NCBI GenBank assembly: GCA_036925085.1
Contig: JAUPFP010000001.1
Span: forward strand, 1,617,001 to 1,681,000
Source: Brachycybe producta
Taxonomy: Eukaryota > Arthropoda > Diplopoda > Playtdesmida > Andrognathidae
Reading direction: 5' to 3'
Length of the DNA stretch: 64,000 nt
In this document: positions 1 to 9,452 of the stretch, in pieces
Layout of the letters: each line of letters opens with the position of its first letter
Position numbering within the stretch: position 1 is the stretch's first letter
Program-made: the position numbers and the translations under genes
Notes under the pieces: generated by a model
Seen by the model: the letters and a program-made list of their open reading frames with translations, nothing else
Databases searched by the model: none
What the model was told of the DNA's origin: nothing

Positions 1-510
1 GAATCACTTAACACGAAATTAGAAAACACCAGAATATTTTTTCGTGTAAAACGAATTTTCGTGTTAAAAAGACACCGAAAAATATATTTTGTGTAAAACG
101 AATTTTCGAAAAAAATATTTTGTGTAAAACGAATTTTCGAAAAAACATATTTCGTGTTATCCGATGTTTCGTGTTAAACGGTTTTCATTGTACAGTGGGG
201 GGAATCACTTAACACGAAATTAGGAAACACCAGAATATTTTTTCGTGTAAAACGAATTTTCGTGTTAAAAGACACCGAAAAATTTATTTTGTGTAAAACG
301 AATTTTCGAAAAAATATATTTCGTGTTATCCGATTTTTCTTGTTAAACGGTTTTCATTGTACGGTGGAAATAATTTAACACGAAATTAGAAAGCACCATA
401 ATAAATTATAATTTTTGGTCTTAAACGAATTTCGTGTTAAAAGAAAGAATTTTGATTCTGTTCGTGGTGTTCGAAGTTTTATTCGTTTTCGTGTTAAACA
501 GTTTTTAATG
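1..510. repeat. Tandem repeat of ~150-200 bp units
   Basis: Three successive units each begin near AACACGAAATTAG and end with a segment like GTTAAACGGTTTTCATTGTA. Unit boundaries are near 1, 200 and 366. Inside each unit the motif CGTGTAAAACGAATTTTCG recurs. The first two units are very similar and the third is degenerate. The same end motif (CGTTTAACACGAAA and its complement) reappears near 31690 and 32110, so the unit is probably a dispersed inverted-repeat element that was amplified in tandem here. It lies upstream of the GARS 3' exons, presumably in a GARS intron. Confidence 0.75.
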
Positions 511-547
511 TATAAACTTTTTATAACATGTTTATTGTGAAAGTATA

Positions 548-798
548 AAGCAAAAAAGTATGCTTTTTTCAATCAAAAAAGACTTGTTTAGAGGCTAGAA
601 TTCTCTAAAGTAAATCCCAAACTAAAATAGTGGCTTATTGAGCGTTTTTTCTTCTTCGAAATTCAATTGTTTGTATTTCAGAATTTATTTTAGAAACTAG
701 TTTGTTAGAGGCTAAAGTCTAAAGAGACCTTTCTTAGATTTTTAGCCTCTAAACAAGTCTTTTTTGATTGAAAAAAAAAGCATATTTTTTTTGCTTTA
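548..798. mobile_element. Foldback element in the GARS intron
   Basis: Inverted arms carry TTGTTTAGAGGCTAGAATTC on the left and TAGCCTCTAAACAAG on the right, each next to a CAATCAAAAAA / TTTTTTGATTG tract. The right arm ends about 25 bp before the splice acceptor of a GARS exon. The core (GAGGCTA...TAGCCTC) is shared with the elements at 23892-24200 and 60420-60748. No coding capacity is seen, so this is a MITE-like remnant. Confidence 0.65.
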
Positions 799-823
799 CT
801 GATTTGTAATAACTTTTTAACAG

Positions 824-1190
824 CTCGCGAGCTGACGAGATCGGATGTTTCTCACAAGGTTGACGACAGCAGTGGATCGATTGGTCGTCGTTACGCTAGA
901 ACGGACGAAGTTGCTATTCCTTTTGGAATAACTATCGATTTCGATACCCTTAAAGAACCAAATACAGCGACACTTCGAGAGCGAGACTCGATGAATCAGA
1001 TACGAGTTCCCGTAAGCTGTTCCTCAGTTTATATTTTTTTTTAACTGAAGTTTTAACACTGAAATTCTCGAACTAGTTGGCTGTTTTACCCGAGCTTGTA
1101 CGAGATCTGTCCTTCGGAAAGATGACATGGGAAGATGCCGAGAAGGAACATCCACGGTTCGAGCAGCAAGAAACGACACGAGCCGCCTGA
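824..1190 (+). CDS. GARS1: Glycyl-tRNA synthetase, C-terminal two exons (partial)
   Basis: Charges tRNA-Gly with glycine; a homodimeric class II synthetase acting in cytosol and often mitochondria. Two exons are visible: 824-1011 (acceptor AG at 822-823, donor GT at 1012) and 1077-1190, ending in TGA. The translation contains [18 protein letters not shown], then FGITIDFDT and [13 protein letters not shown]. These are hallmark motifs of the C-terminal anticodon-binding domain of eukaryotic glycyl-tRNA synthetases. The last exon reads [19 protein letters not shown] and stops shortly after, as in animal homologues. Everything N-terminal (WHEP and catalytic domains) lies left of the window. No frameshift is seen. 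The family is certain from the conserved blocks; the upstream exon structure is unknown. Confidence 0.95.
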
Positions 1191-1306
1191 AAAAACTTAA
1201 TACATTCATTTTATATTATTCCACTTGGTGTTTTGTTCCTTAATGTGATTTGTCGAGGATTCAACTTAAGTATTTTCGGATTGAAACCAAGCGAAGAACG
1301 TAAATT

Positions 1307-1312
1307 AATAAA
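1307..1312 (+). terminator. Poly(A) signal of GARS
   Basis: AATAAA lies about 117 bases after the GARS stop codon and is the first canonical polyadenylation hexamer downstream. Placement is inferred from position only. Confidence 0.55.
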
Positions 1313-1810
1313 CATAAAATGATTTATTTCATCTGAATTTCTCGTTGTTGTTAAATTTGACAATTTTTATTACAGAATTTCTGTAACAATTACAATTTTA
1401 GCCATTTTGACAGTTCGGTTATTTTTGTGGGGTTTGGTTTTTTTTTAAATTTGAATTATTAACTTTGCAAGCAACTCAAATGGACCTATGGCAGAGGGAC
1501 AAATTAAGCCAGAGCATAATTAGCATTTTTAAGCATAATTAAAATAATCTCTTAAGAGGGCTTCATAGAAAAATATTTGTGTAAATGTAAGGTAGATGGC
1601 GCTTGCAACCTTCATAGTTGGCAAACTACACTCGCCAATTAGATGAAATAGAATGCGGCCTTTTAGCTATAAAAGCGTTTGGCCAGTAATTAAAGCAAGA
1701 TTCACTGCAATGTGTCCCTTGATGCCCTCTTTAGTCTCTTGGGGACTAATCCAGGTCTTATGTCAAAGTCGGTAGAGAGAAGAATCTAACCTAAACCCCA
1801 ATAACACACA

Positions 1811-2010
1811 GGCAATTAGAAATCGGGACGAACTTCAGTTCGCTCCGCCCTTGTTATGACGACCGGTAACTTCTAATTGGTTTGTTGTGTGGTTCGACTT
1901 TGAAAAGGGCGGAGCATGTGACGTCAGACTACATAACTAACCAATTAGAAGTTGCAATCGTCATAAAAAGGGCGGAGCCAACTGAAGCTCGTCCCGATTT
2001 CTAAATGTCT
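1811..2010. mobile_element. Foldback element with CCGCCC and CCAAT-like motifs
   Basis: The left arm (CAATTAGAAATCGGGACGAA, then GTTCGCTCCGCCC) pairs with the right arm (GGGCGGAGCC, then CGTCCCGATTTCTAA). Inside are inverted AATTGG / CCAATT boxes. No reading frame is present. It is adjacent to a second element of similar design at 2030-2216. Confidence 0.7.
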
Positions 2011-2029
2011 GTCTCTAACACAGGCATCT

Positions 2030-2216
2030 GTAGACAGCTTCAACATTTCTTTGGTTCCGCCCTTTTAAGAGCGTCATCAATTTTTAATTAGTTTGTTACT
2101 GGGTCTGATGTCACGTGTCCCGCCCTTTTTATTTCTAATTGGTTGATATTTGGTTTGAAGCTCATAAAAGGGCGGAGTCAAAAAAAAATTCTGAAGCTGT
2201 CTACAGATGCTTGTAA
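2030..2216. mobile_element. Second CCGCCC-type foldback element
   Basis: The arms are GCATCTGTAGACAGCTTCA at the left and GAAGCTGTCTACAGATGC at the right, an almost perfect inverted repeat. Internal TTCCGCCCTTTT and AAAAGGGCGGAG pair next to TAATTGG-type motifs. It resembles 1811-2010 in layout but has different ends. A related partial sequence (TGCCCTTTTATGA, then TTTCTAATTGGTTGATATT) lies near 3575-3620. Confidence 0.7.
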
Positions 2217-2900
2217 CACTAACCCACTAACCTAACCTAACCTAACACTATATACAAGGATTCTATTTGAAAAAGTTGATTGTAGCGCCGCCTGGATTTG
2301 AAAATTAAAAGTTAGATTAAAAATTTTCTTCATCCAAAAAAGTTTTTGCTTTTTAGCAAATTTTTTTTAATGGAGATGGTGGCACCATCTATTGTTGTTT
2401 TCTTAAACACGAGTTGTGTGTATATTTTCGAAATTTAAATTTTCCCTCTTAAACTCTAACCCCCCCCCCATCCCCCACTAACTCACTAACCCAATAACCT
2501 AACCTGCCATTAACCCACTAACCTAACCTAACCCAACACCTTATACATGGACTCTATCTAATAGTTGATTGTAGCGCCCCTGTCTTCAAACATTTGAAAC
2601 ATTAAATAAAAAGTTCTAATGTTAAAAATCCTATACCTCAAAAAAAAGTTTTTGCTTTTTGGCAAAATTTTTTTAATGGAGATGGTGGCTCCATCTACAT
2701 TGGCTGAATTTTTTTTAATTTTGTTTTAGGACAATTCAAGGTTGGGAAGGTTAATAAGTGTATTTTATTAGGTCTGCTGTCACAGTTGTCAGGTTAGCTG
2801 TGGGGTTAACGTCACTGCCTTCTGAACTGATGTTCATAGGTTCGAACCTCGGTGGTGTCAGTCAGTTTTTACGTTTTTATGTTAAATTTCTGTCTTGTGC
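2213..2900 (+). repeat. Composite ~700-bp repeat, copy 1
   Basis: It contains two copies of a ~200-bp module that opens with CTAACCTAACCTAACAC, runs through TTGATTGTAGCGCC and AAAAAAGTTTTTGC, and closes near GGAGATGGTGGC. A tRNA-like segment follows (2770-2862), then GCAG..CAGGGTAGCCTA. The same order recurs at 3664-4390, so the whole block was duplicated. Confidence 0.75.
2770..2862 (+). repeat. tRNA-derived SINE head (copy 1)
   Basis: An A-box-like TTAGCTGTGGGGTTAACG is followed about 45 bases later by a perfect B-box-like GGTTCGAACC (2839-2848), the spacing of an internal RNA polymerase III promoter. No clean cloverleaf with acceptor stem is apparent, so a SINE head is more likely than a functional tRNA. 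A diverged second copy lies at 4217-4300. Confidence 0.6.
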
Positions 2901-2929
2901 AGTACACAGGGTAGCCTATAACAAACAAA

Positions 2930-3075
2930 CGTCAGAACTAATCAGAACATTCTGTTTACTCATCGATTTAGCCAGTAATGTGATGTTGCTTTTATATATA
3001 AAGTCATAAGTGACGTCACGTTCATAAAAAACAATATAAGTGACGTCAAACAGCTGCATAAATCGATGAGTTGCG
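2930..3075. mobile_element. Short foldback element
   Basis: Arms ACTCATCGATTTA (about 2957) and TAAATCGATGAGT (about 3059) are perfect inverted copies. Two copies of ATAAGTGACGTCA lie between them. It interrupts copy 1 of the composite repeat just after the point where copy 2 continues into a SINE. Confidence 0.55.
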
Positions 3076-3431
3076 GAATGTCTTTGTAAATACAGCTAAA
3101 CAATGACGCTTTAGCTAAAGATTAATTAACTATCGTTTTCATTGATATCAAGGAGGTTAGAAGAAAGAGAGAGGACATCACGTGACTTTAGTGAAGCTCA
3201 AAATTTGGACGGGAGGAACAGTAGTCGCCATCTTGCTCAGCTTCAGCACGACGTCTGTGCTAGAAATTCTTATATGAAACAAGTATGATTTTTTTGTTTG
3301 ACGTTTCTAATTAAAGTATTCGTTTGAGGTAATAAATGTATTTTTTTTGTTTTTTGAAATTAAAATATACCTAATTGCCATGTTTTGGTTGTCATATTTA
3401 ATTGAAAAAGGTTCTGGAATCACATTTCAGA

Positions 3432-3545
3432 GGTAGATATAATGCATATGTTACTGTCAATCTGCAGAATCAGTCAATCTGCAGATTGCCTAGGCAATGT
3501 TCAGAATGACTGATTCCACAGGTTGACAGTAACGTATACCTAGAG
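3432..3545. mobile_element. Foldback element, CAATCTGCAGAATCAGTCAA type
   Basis: An inverted repeat runs from GTTACTGTCAATCTGCAGAA to CACAGGTTGACAGTAACG around a CCTAGGCAA centre. A longer relative with the same end sequences is at 21870-22085. Non-coding. Confidence 0.65.
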
Positions 3546-3663
3546 ATGGATCCTCCACAAGAAATTCGTTTGCCCTGCCCTTTTATGAGGAATGGCAATT
3601 TCTAATTGGTTGATATTTGGTCTGTCGTTCATTTCTGGTGCTGTGTGATTGGTTCCAAACGCC

Positions 3664-4390
3664 TGTCCCAACACTAACCCCCTAACCTAACCTAACCTAA
3701 CACCTTATACATGGACTCTATGTAAGAGTTGATTGTAGCGCCCCTGTCTTCAAACATTTGAAACATTAAATAAAAAGTTCTAATGTTAAAAATCCTATAC
3801 CTCAAAAAAAAGTTTTTGCTTTTTGGCAAAATTTTTTTAATGGAGACGGTGGCTTCATCTATTGTTGCTTTCTTAAACTATGTGTTTGTATATTTTTTTG
3901 AATTTTAAATTTTCCCTCTTAAAATCTAACCCTCTAACCTAACCTAACCCAACACTAACCCACTAACCTAACACCTTATACAAGGACTCTATGTAATGGT
4001 TGATTGTAGCGCCCCTGTCTTCAAACATTTGAAACATTAAATAAAAAGTTCTAATGTTAAAAATCCTATACCTCAAAAAAAAGTTTTTGCTTTTTGGTAA
4101 AATTTTTTTAATGGAGACGGTGGCTCCATCTACTTTGGCTGATTTTTTTTTAAATTTTATTTTAGAAACAATTCAAGGTTGAGAAGGTTCCTAAGTGTAA
4201 TTTATTTGGTGTCCTGTTACTGTTGGCTGTTTAGCTGTGGGGTTAGCATCATTGCCTTCTGAACTGATGTTTGTGGGTTCGAACCTCAGTGGTGTCTGTT
4301 TGATTTTAATATTTTTTAAATTGTTAAAATAAACTTAAATATATTTATTGTTAAAATTGTCGTATGTGCAGTTGGCAGGGTAGCCTAGAG
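3664..4390 (+). repeat. Composite ~700-bp repeat, copy 2
   Basis: Direct repeat of 2213-2900 with the same internal order: two CTAACCTAAC-led modules (from about 3672 and 3950), then AATTCAAGGTTG, then the tRNA-like segment. It is more alike between corresponding modules of the two blocks than a chance AT-rich match would be, for example GATTGTAGCGCCCCTGTCTT in three modules. Confidence 0.75.
4217..4300 (+). repeat. tRNA-derived SINE head (copy 2)
   Basis: Diverged copy of 2770-2862: A-box-like TTAGCTGTGGGGTTAGCATC and B-box-like GGTTCGAACC at 4276-4285. Confidence 0.6.
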
Positions 4391-4560
4391 TGTTAAGGGC
4401 TCTGGCTGTGAACCAATGTTGTGGTCTTTGTTGGGAGTTCGATTCCCACTTGGGCCCTTGCTGTTCTGCAACTTCACTCAGTTGAAAGTGTCAGACGATG
4501 GGTTAAAAGGTACCTGGTTGGTGGAGGCTAGTGGGTTTGGGGCCTTGCAGTAGAGTCTAC
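4371..4560 (+). repeat. Second, distinct tRNA-derived SINE
   Basis: An A-box-like TAGCCTAGAGTGTTAAGG (4381-4398) and B-box GAGTTCGATTCCC (4435-4447) flank an anticodon-arm-like CTGGCTGTGAACCA whose loop would show GTG. The body continues with AGACGATGGGTTAAAAGGTA and ends near GTAGAGTCTACTGAA. A 5' fragment of the same SINE follows copy 1 of the composite repeat (about 2895-2925). It is not a functional tRNA because the acceptor stem does not pair well. Confidence 0.6.
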
Positions 4561-5141
4561 TGAAATTTTTAAAGTTCATTTGTAACTTGCATCGATATTT
4601 TAAATCGATAATATTTTGATATATGTATATATCGATAATTTTTTCGATATATAGAGATGAAGTACGTGATTTCCAAAGTATTTTAATCTTTTCAATTGTT
4701 AATTACAAGTTTTTTTTAGTAATTTTAGGCCTTAACCTCAGAAAAAAGATTTTTTATTGTTGCTTTAGACTCGGTGAAGTCTGAAACGTCAACATTTGTT
4801 GAAAAAGCAAAAAATAAATAAAACGTTAATATATCGATATTGGGCCTGTTAACGATATATCGATATATCGATGTTTTCCGATCGGAATTGTCATCTTTTA
4901 TAATTTCAGACTACAAAAATGTGTATTTAATATATTATAATATGTAGATTTAAAACAAAAAATGCATTAATGTTGTCATATATATATATATATATATATT
5001 TATGTTTGATTTAATTTGTGTAAGTTTTTCTTTAAAAAGAAAATAAAGAAAATGACTTCGTAATTTTATAATGAAACTTAATATATAAACTTTATTTCAG
5101 GGTCTTTCCAAGATGGCCGATAAGCCACCACCCCCCCCGCT
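4561..5141. other. AT-rich spacer with ATCGAT and TA microsatellites
   Basis: Repeated TATATCGAT words occur near 4590-4660 and 4830-4875, and a (TA)n tract at about 4979-4999. No coding potential or stable RNA is seen. The segment ends at CAAGATGGCCG (5109-5119), a YY1-like motif before the PPME1 upstream foldback. Confidence 0.5.
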
Positions 5142-5331
5142 ACTAGCGTTCGCCCATTAGTATTAGCACAGCGCATGCGTATTGCCATCTTATCGGTTTA
5201 TGTAGGTTTCCGGCAGTTTCCATTGGTGATCAATAGATGGCGCTGCTAACGCAAATCTGCAATCACTTTCCTATATAAAACGATAAGATGTCAATGCGCA
5301 TGCGCTCTGCTAATACTAATGGGCTAACGCT
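5142..5331. mobile_element. Foldback element at the PPME1 5' end
   Basis: Arms CCCATTAGTATTAGCA and TGCTAATACTAATGGG are perfect inverted copies, followed inward by CGCATGCG and TTATCG / CGATAA on each side. The internal sequence contains AATAGATGGCGCTGC. The right end is only ~105 bases before the PPME1 start codon, so the insertion probably forms part of that promoter or 5' UTR. The GCGCATGCG words resemble NRF1 binding sites. Confidence 0.75.
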
Positions 5332-5436
5332 GGTCCTGAAACTTTGCTTCACTGAAGAACATGAGTGGAAGTAGTAAGTGCCGTCTCCTCTTCTTCCTCC
5401 TCCTCCTCCCTGTTGTTGTTTCATTGAAATAAGGAA

Positions 5437-8400
5437 ATGTCAGCTTTACAAAAACACATACTTAAATCTAAATTACCTCCACCTGTAGGAGGGTAAGTGA
5501 TTTTAAATATAAATTCGTCTCTAACTGACCCACATATTTGTTTGTTTAACAGAAGTAGTGTAGGAGGGGGCCCTGGACCGAGAAGGGGCCCGACTTCATT
5601 TGGTAGAAAGAGAGACTACACGCCGGTCAAATGGGACAAATATTTTGACTCCGAAGAAGATGTGACCATATCAAATGGAAACATATCCTTATAGAGGCTA
5701 CTACGAAACGTCTTCTTCGATTTTTCTTTCGATTACGTTCCTTGATTACGGTTCTTTCTTTACGTTTTTAAGGTTTACAGGTCTTACGGAGGGGCCAAAG
5801 AAGGAACGGGGCCCTTGATCGTATTCCTTCATGGAGGAGGTTACTCTGGATTGACTTGGGCTCTTCTTACCGTATTTGTCTCGATCTCGTTGATTTTTTT
5901 AAATCGAGCTTTCTACTATTTTAATTCGTGTTCTCTCTTCTAGTCGCATATCGTGCAACTTGTCGAGTGTTCTGTGGCCGCCATCGATCTTCGTGGCCAT
6001 GGTTAGAGTCGTCGTTGTCGTTGTTATTTCTTGCAACGGTTTATTGTTTACGGGTTTATCGTGTTCAGAAATTGCATCTCTTTTTTCGAAGAAACTAATA
6101 CAATGTATTGTATTAGTTTCTTCGAGAAAAAGAAGGGATTGATTTTAAAATAATTTTACAAGAAAAATGAGGCATTTTTCTTGATCTTTAAAGGGAAACT
6201 AGATTTTTTTAAAAACATTTTATCGAAGAGAAGTTTTAGAAAAAATTTAAAGAATTTTTGATCATTTTTAAATAAATGTGAATTTTTTTACTTTTTGTTT
6301 TTCTAATTTTCTTTTTCTAATCTTTTTTTTTTCGAATCCTCGAATCCGGCGAATCTTGACAAATATTCGAGATTCTGAAACTCGAATCTTCGCGCTTTTT
6401 TCGTCTTTCGAATCTTTCGAATCCTAACCTAAAAAACTGTTAAAAACTTTGGTAAAATTAGTTTTAACTCCATTGACGTTCAATAGAAGCGTTCACTAAC
6501 AAAAAAACCCGGTGATTGTTGCAATTTCGGTTGCAATTCCAGATTAAAAAATATCATCACCTTTTGGTGACCCTGAGTGAAGCCACACTGTGTTTTTTAA
6601 TTATTAATAATTTAATATTATTTCATTCATTTGTATCTTCTTAATGAATAATTTTGGATTCTTATATGAAGGATTCGAGAGATTCCGGAGATTCGTGAGA
6701 TTCGAGAACCTTTTAGGATTCGGATTCGAGAAAATTTAGGATTCGTTCCACCGCTAATTTTTAATTATTTTTTTTTACAAGAAAAGGAAAATTTTGTTGA
6801 TTTTTTTCATAGGAATTTTTGACTTAAAAAACAAAAAAAATTTTGTTGATTTTTCGTAGATTTTTTAAATTTTATTTTAAAGAAATATAAATTTTTGGGA
6901 TTTTTTTAAAAATTATTTTTCGTTTTTTAATCTTCTGTTTTAATATATTATTTAAAAAAAAATTAAAATACGCGATTTTGTCTTTCTCACACTTGTAAGG
7001 TTCTTCTCATACGACTGACGATAACGACTTGTGTGCGGAAACAATGTCAAAGTAAAACCGATCGTACGCTTGAACGATTTACAATAATGAATTCGGTGAC
7101 TGTTTTTTCATTGAAACCCATGTAGTGACGTTGGTGAAGTTCTGGAGAAAATGCTCGGAATTGAAGCACCTCCGATCGTACTTGTGGGACACAGGTTTTT
7201 TTTAAAAAAAAAACCATTGTCGTTACGACATTTTCATTCTCATTGGTTCATAATTCTAACCCGTGGTGTCATTTTCATAGTATGGGTGGTGCCATTGCAG
7301 TTCATGCCGCATTTCGAAGGCTGGTGCCGTCACTTCTTGGACTTATCGTCATCGATGTGGTCGAAGGCACTGCAATGGATGCACTTCAGAGTATGCAGAG
7401 TTTTCTTAGAGGTCGTCCCTCTTCGTTCAGATCGATTGAAGATGCGATCGAGTGGTGGTTCGTCTTATCGATCGTTAATTTTTATGTTTCCTCGTCGCCA
7501 TGATTCCGATTTTTTTTTATAACAGTGTACGATCGGGTCAAGTACGAAATCTGGAATCGGCAAAAGTGTCGATGCCGGGACAGATCAGAAAGTACGAGCT
7601 TTTATCCCTCCACTTATTGAGTTTGCTTTTATTTTCTTCATTGTTTTCAGCATTGCAACTGGAGATGTGGCAACGGTGGACTTGAACCACGATGACGACG
7701 GTTCGAACGTCGAAACTCCGACTACTTTACATCATGGCAGCAGCATTCCCGAAGAAGATGAAGAAGTTGATGCAGCTGGAGATAAAGAGGGAAACGACAG
7801 CGAAGGATCGCCGAAGAAGAAGAAGATCGAAGCCGAAGAATTCAAAGTTCCTTCGCAGTCATTCGTCAGTTTAATTTGCAAAATTTTTAAAGAATTTTAC
7901 AGATTTTTTTTCATCTTCTTATATTATAAATTTAAAGGGAGAAAATATGAATTATACTTGGAGGATAAATCTTTCGAAGACGGAAAAATATTGGACCGGA
8001 TGGTTTCAGGGTCTTTCGAACATGTTTCTTTCGTGTTCTGCGGCTAAGATGCTCCTCTTAGCTGGTTGGTTCCATTTTTTACTGTATTTGATTGCGCCTT
8101 CGATTCGTTACAAACTAGTTTCGATCCTGTTTTTAATCGTAGGAATCGACAGGCTTGATAAAGATTTAACTATTGGTCAGATGCAAGGTAAATTATGAAA
8201 ACTTGGGCGTCGTCATTGTTTACGTCATCTTGGTTTTCTTAATGAAGATTTGCTTGCAACACAATTTGTGTGATTCATACTTTTACACAAATTACGCGCA
8301 AAATTATTTCGTAAAATTTGAAATGGATTGAAAAATTAGAAAAATCAAAGGAAAATTTGATAAATTATAGAAAGATTTGATAAATTAAAGTTTTCTAAAT

Positions 8401-9215
8401 TAAAATAAAGATAAAATAAAGAAAAATGTGACAAATTAAAGAAAAAATTCATAAAATAAAGAAAAATTAGTTAAAATAAAGAAACATTTGCTAAATTAAA
8501 GAAAATTTGAATAAAATAAAGAAAAATTGGATAAATTAAAGAAAATTTTGATAAAATAAAGAAAAATTGGATAAATTAAAGAAAAAATTCATAAAATAAA
8601 GAAAAATTAGATAAAATAAAGAAAATTTGAATAAAATAAAGAAAAATTTCATAAATTAAAGAAAATTTTGACAAAATAAAGAAAAATTTGCTAAATTAAA
8701 GAAAATTTGAATAAAATAAAGACAATTTCATAAATTAAAGAAAAATTTGTTATAAAAAAATTGATAAATTAAAAACTTTCAAATAAACCGGACAAATTAT
8801 GACGAAAAATCATAAAAACTACATTATACTAAATTAGTTCGTATAATGTACATCAAGGGATGTTCTCCCATTTTATTATGCATATTTCGAAGATATTTTA
8901 GTGTATTTCGTTTTTTTTTATAAAGGGAAATTTCAAATGCAAGTTTTGCCGCAGTGTGGACACGCAGTTCACGAAGATGTTCCCGATAAAGTATCGTACT
9001 TAAATGCGGTAAAGACTAATCATAATTGGTAAAATGTTTAATAATTTGTTCGTTAGGTAGCCGATGTGATTGCTTCTTTTCTCGTCAGAAATAAATTCGC
9101 ACAGTCCACGGACAACTTTCAAATGTATTTTCTTCATTCTAACTAATGTATTTTTCTCCCAATTAATTTAAAAATGGTTCTGTTTTTTTTTTTCAGAATG
9201 TTTCCTGGATGTTGA
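5437..9215 (+). CDS. PPME1: Protein phosphatase methylesterase 1
   Basis: Serine hydrolase that removes the C-terminal methyl ester from the PP2A catalytic subunit. Fourteen coding exons: 5437-5492, 5553-5682, 5764-5871, 5944-6001, 7000-7051, 7126-7194, 7281-7457, 7526-7591, 7651-7864, 7938-8064, 8143-8187, 8926-8990, 9057-9124, 9197-9215. They join in phase to 417 residues (human protein 386). Visible: lipase motif FLHGGG, nucleophile elbow GHSMGG with Ser158, Asp183 in VIDVVEGTAMDAL, and His380 in QCGHAVHED, matching the human triad Ser156/Asp181/His349. The C-terminus MFPGC fits the human ending. The excess length is an acidic, lysine-tipped linker (about residues 240-310), a region also variable in vertebrates. 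The start MSALQKH matches the human MSALEK; an earlier ATG at 5361 runs into a donor-like GTAAGT and is not used. Intron 2 appears to be AT-AC. Confidence 0.95.
5683..5763 (+). other. Probable U12-type AT-AC intron in PPME1
   Basis: The intron opens with ATATCCTTAT, matching the minor-spliceosome 5' site ATATCCTT. It contains TTCCTTGAT at 5738-5746, a perfect match to the U12 branch-site consensus TTCCTTRAY, and ends in TTTAC. No usable GT donor exists before the in-frame stop. Splicing here gives ...ISNGN|VFKVYRS, lining up with FRVY of human PPME1. The branch-to-end distance of 18 bases is longer than typical. An AT-AG alternative ending at 5772 would also stay in frame. Confidence 0.85.
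6087..6124. repeat. Perfect 18-bp inverted repeat in PPME1 intron 4
   Basis: CGAAGAAACTAATACAAT, a two-base spacer and the exact reverse complement. It would form a 38-nt hairpin in the pre-mRNA. No function is evident. Confidence 0.8.
6335..6755. mobile_element. Foldback element rich in GGATTCGA words, PPME1 intron 4
   Basis: The left part repeats CGAATCCT / CGAATCTT and the right part repeats GGATTCGAGA / AGATTCGAG in inverse orientation, about 300 bases apart. The middle has a small inverted pair, AACCCGGTGATTG and ATCACCTTTTGGTGAC. It has no reading frame and explains most of the unusually long intron 6002-6999. Confidence 0.5.
8340..8790. repeat. Short-period AT-rich tandem array, PPME1 intron 11
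   Basis: More than 20 degenerate copies of an ~20-base unit of the form AAAATTTGATAAAATAAAG, alternating ATAAATTAAAG and ATAAAATAAAG. It fills most of the intron 8188-8925. Confidence 0.85.
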
Positions 9216-9366
9216 AATTTTAATAATTAAAAAAAAAACCCATCATTATAATTCATAATATTTGATAAGTTGTAGTTTATTTAGTCACATTTTCAAAGTC
9301 GGTTTTTTCGTGTCTTCTTTATGTCTTATTTTTTAAAAGAAAAAAAAAAGACAATTGTTCTCATAA

Positions 9367-9372
9367 AATAAA
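9367..9372 (+). terminator. Candidate poly(A) signal of PPME1
   Basis: AATAAA about 150 bases after the stop codon; another lies at 9435-9440. Either could serve. No transcript evidence is available here. Confidence 0.4.
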
Positions 9373-9452
9373 TTAAAAACGGAACTTCTAAAAGCGGTTT
9401 TGTTAATTTAAATTTTGTTTAGCTACTGCTACATAATAAATTTATGAATAAT

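Noticed and set aside
1-510. CRISPR-like array
   Set aside because: Units are long, contiguous and without unique spacers, and the genome is animal.
2773-2862. Possible true tRNA gene (also 4371-4458)
   Set aside because: A and B boxes are present, but acceptor stems do not pair and both sit inside repeated blocks, so SINE heads fit better.
5361-5375. Upstream ATG as the PPME1 start
   Set aside because: It encodes only a few codons before a donor-like GTAAGT, while ATG 5437 gives MSALQKH, matching the conserved PPME1 start.
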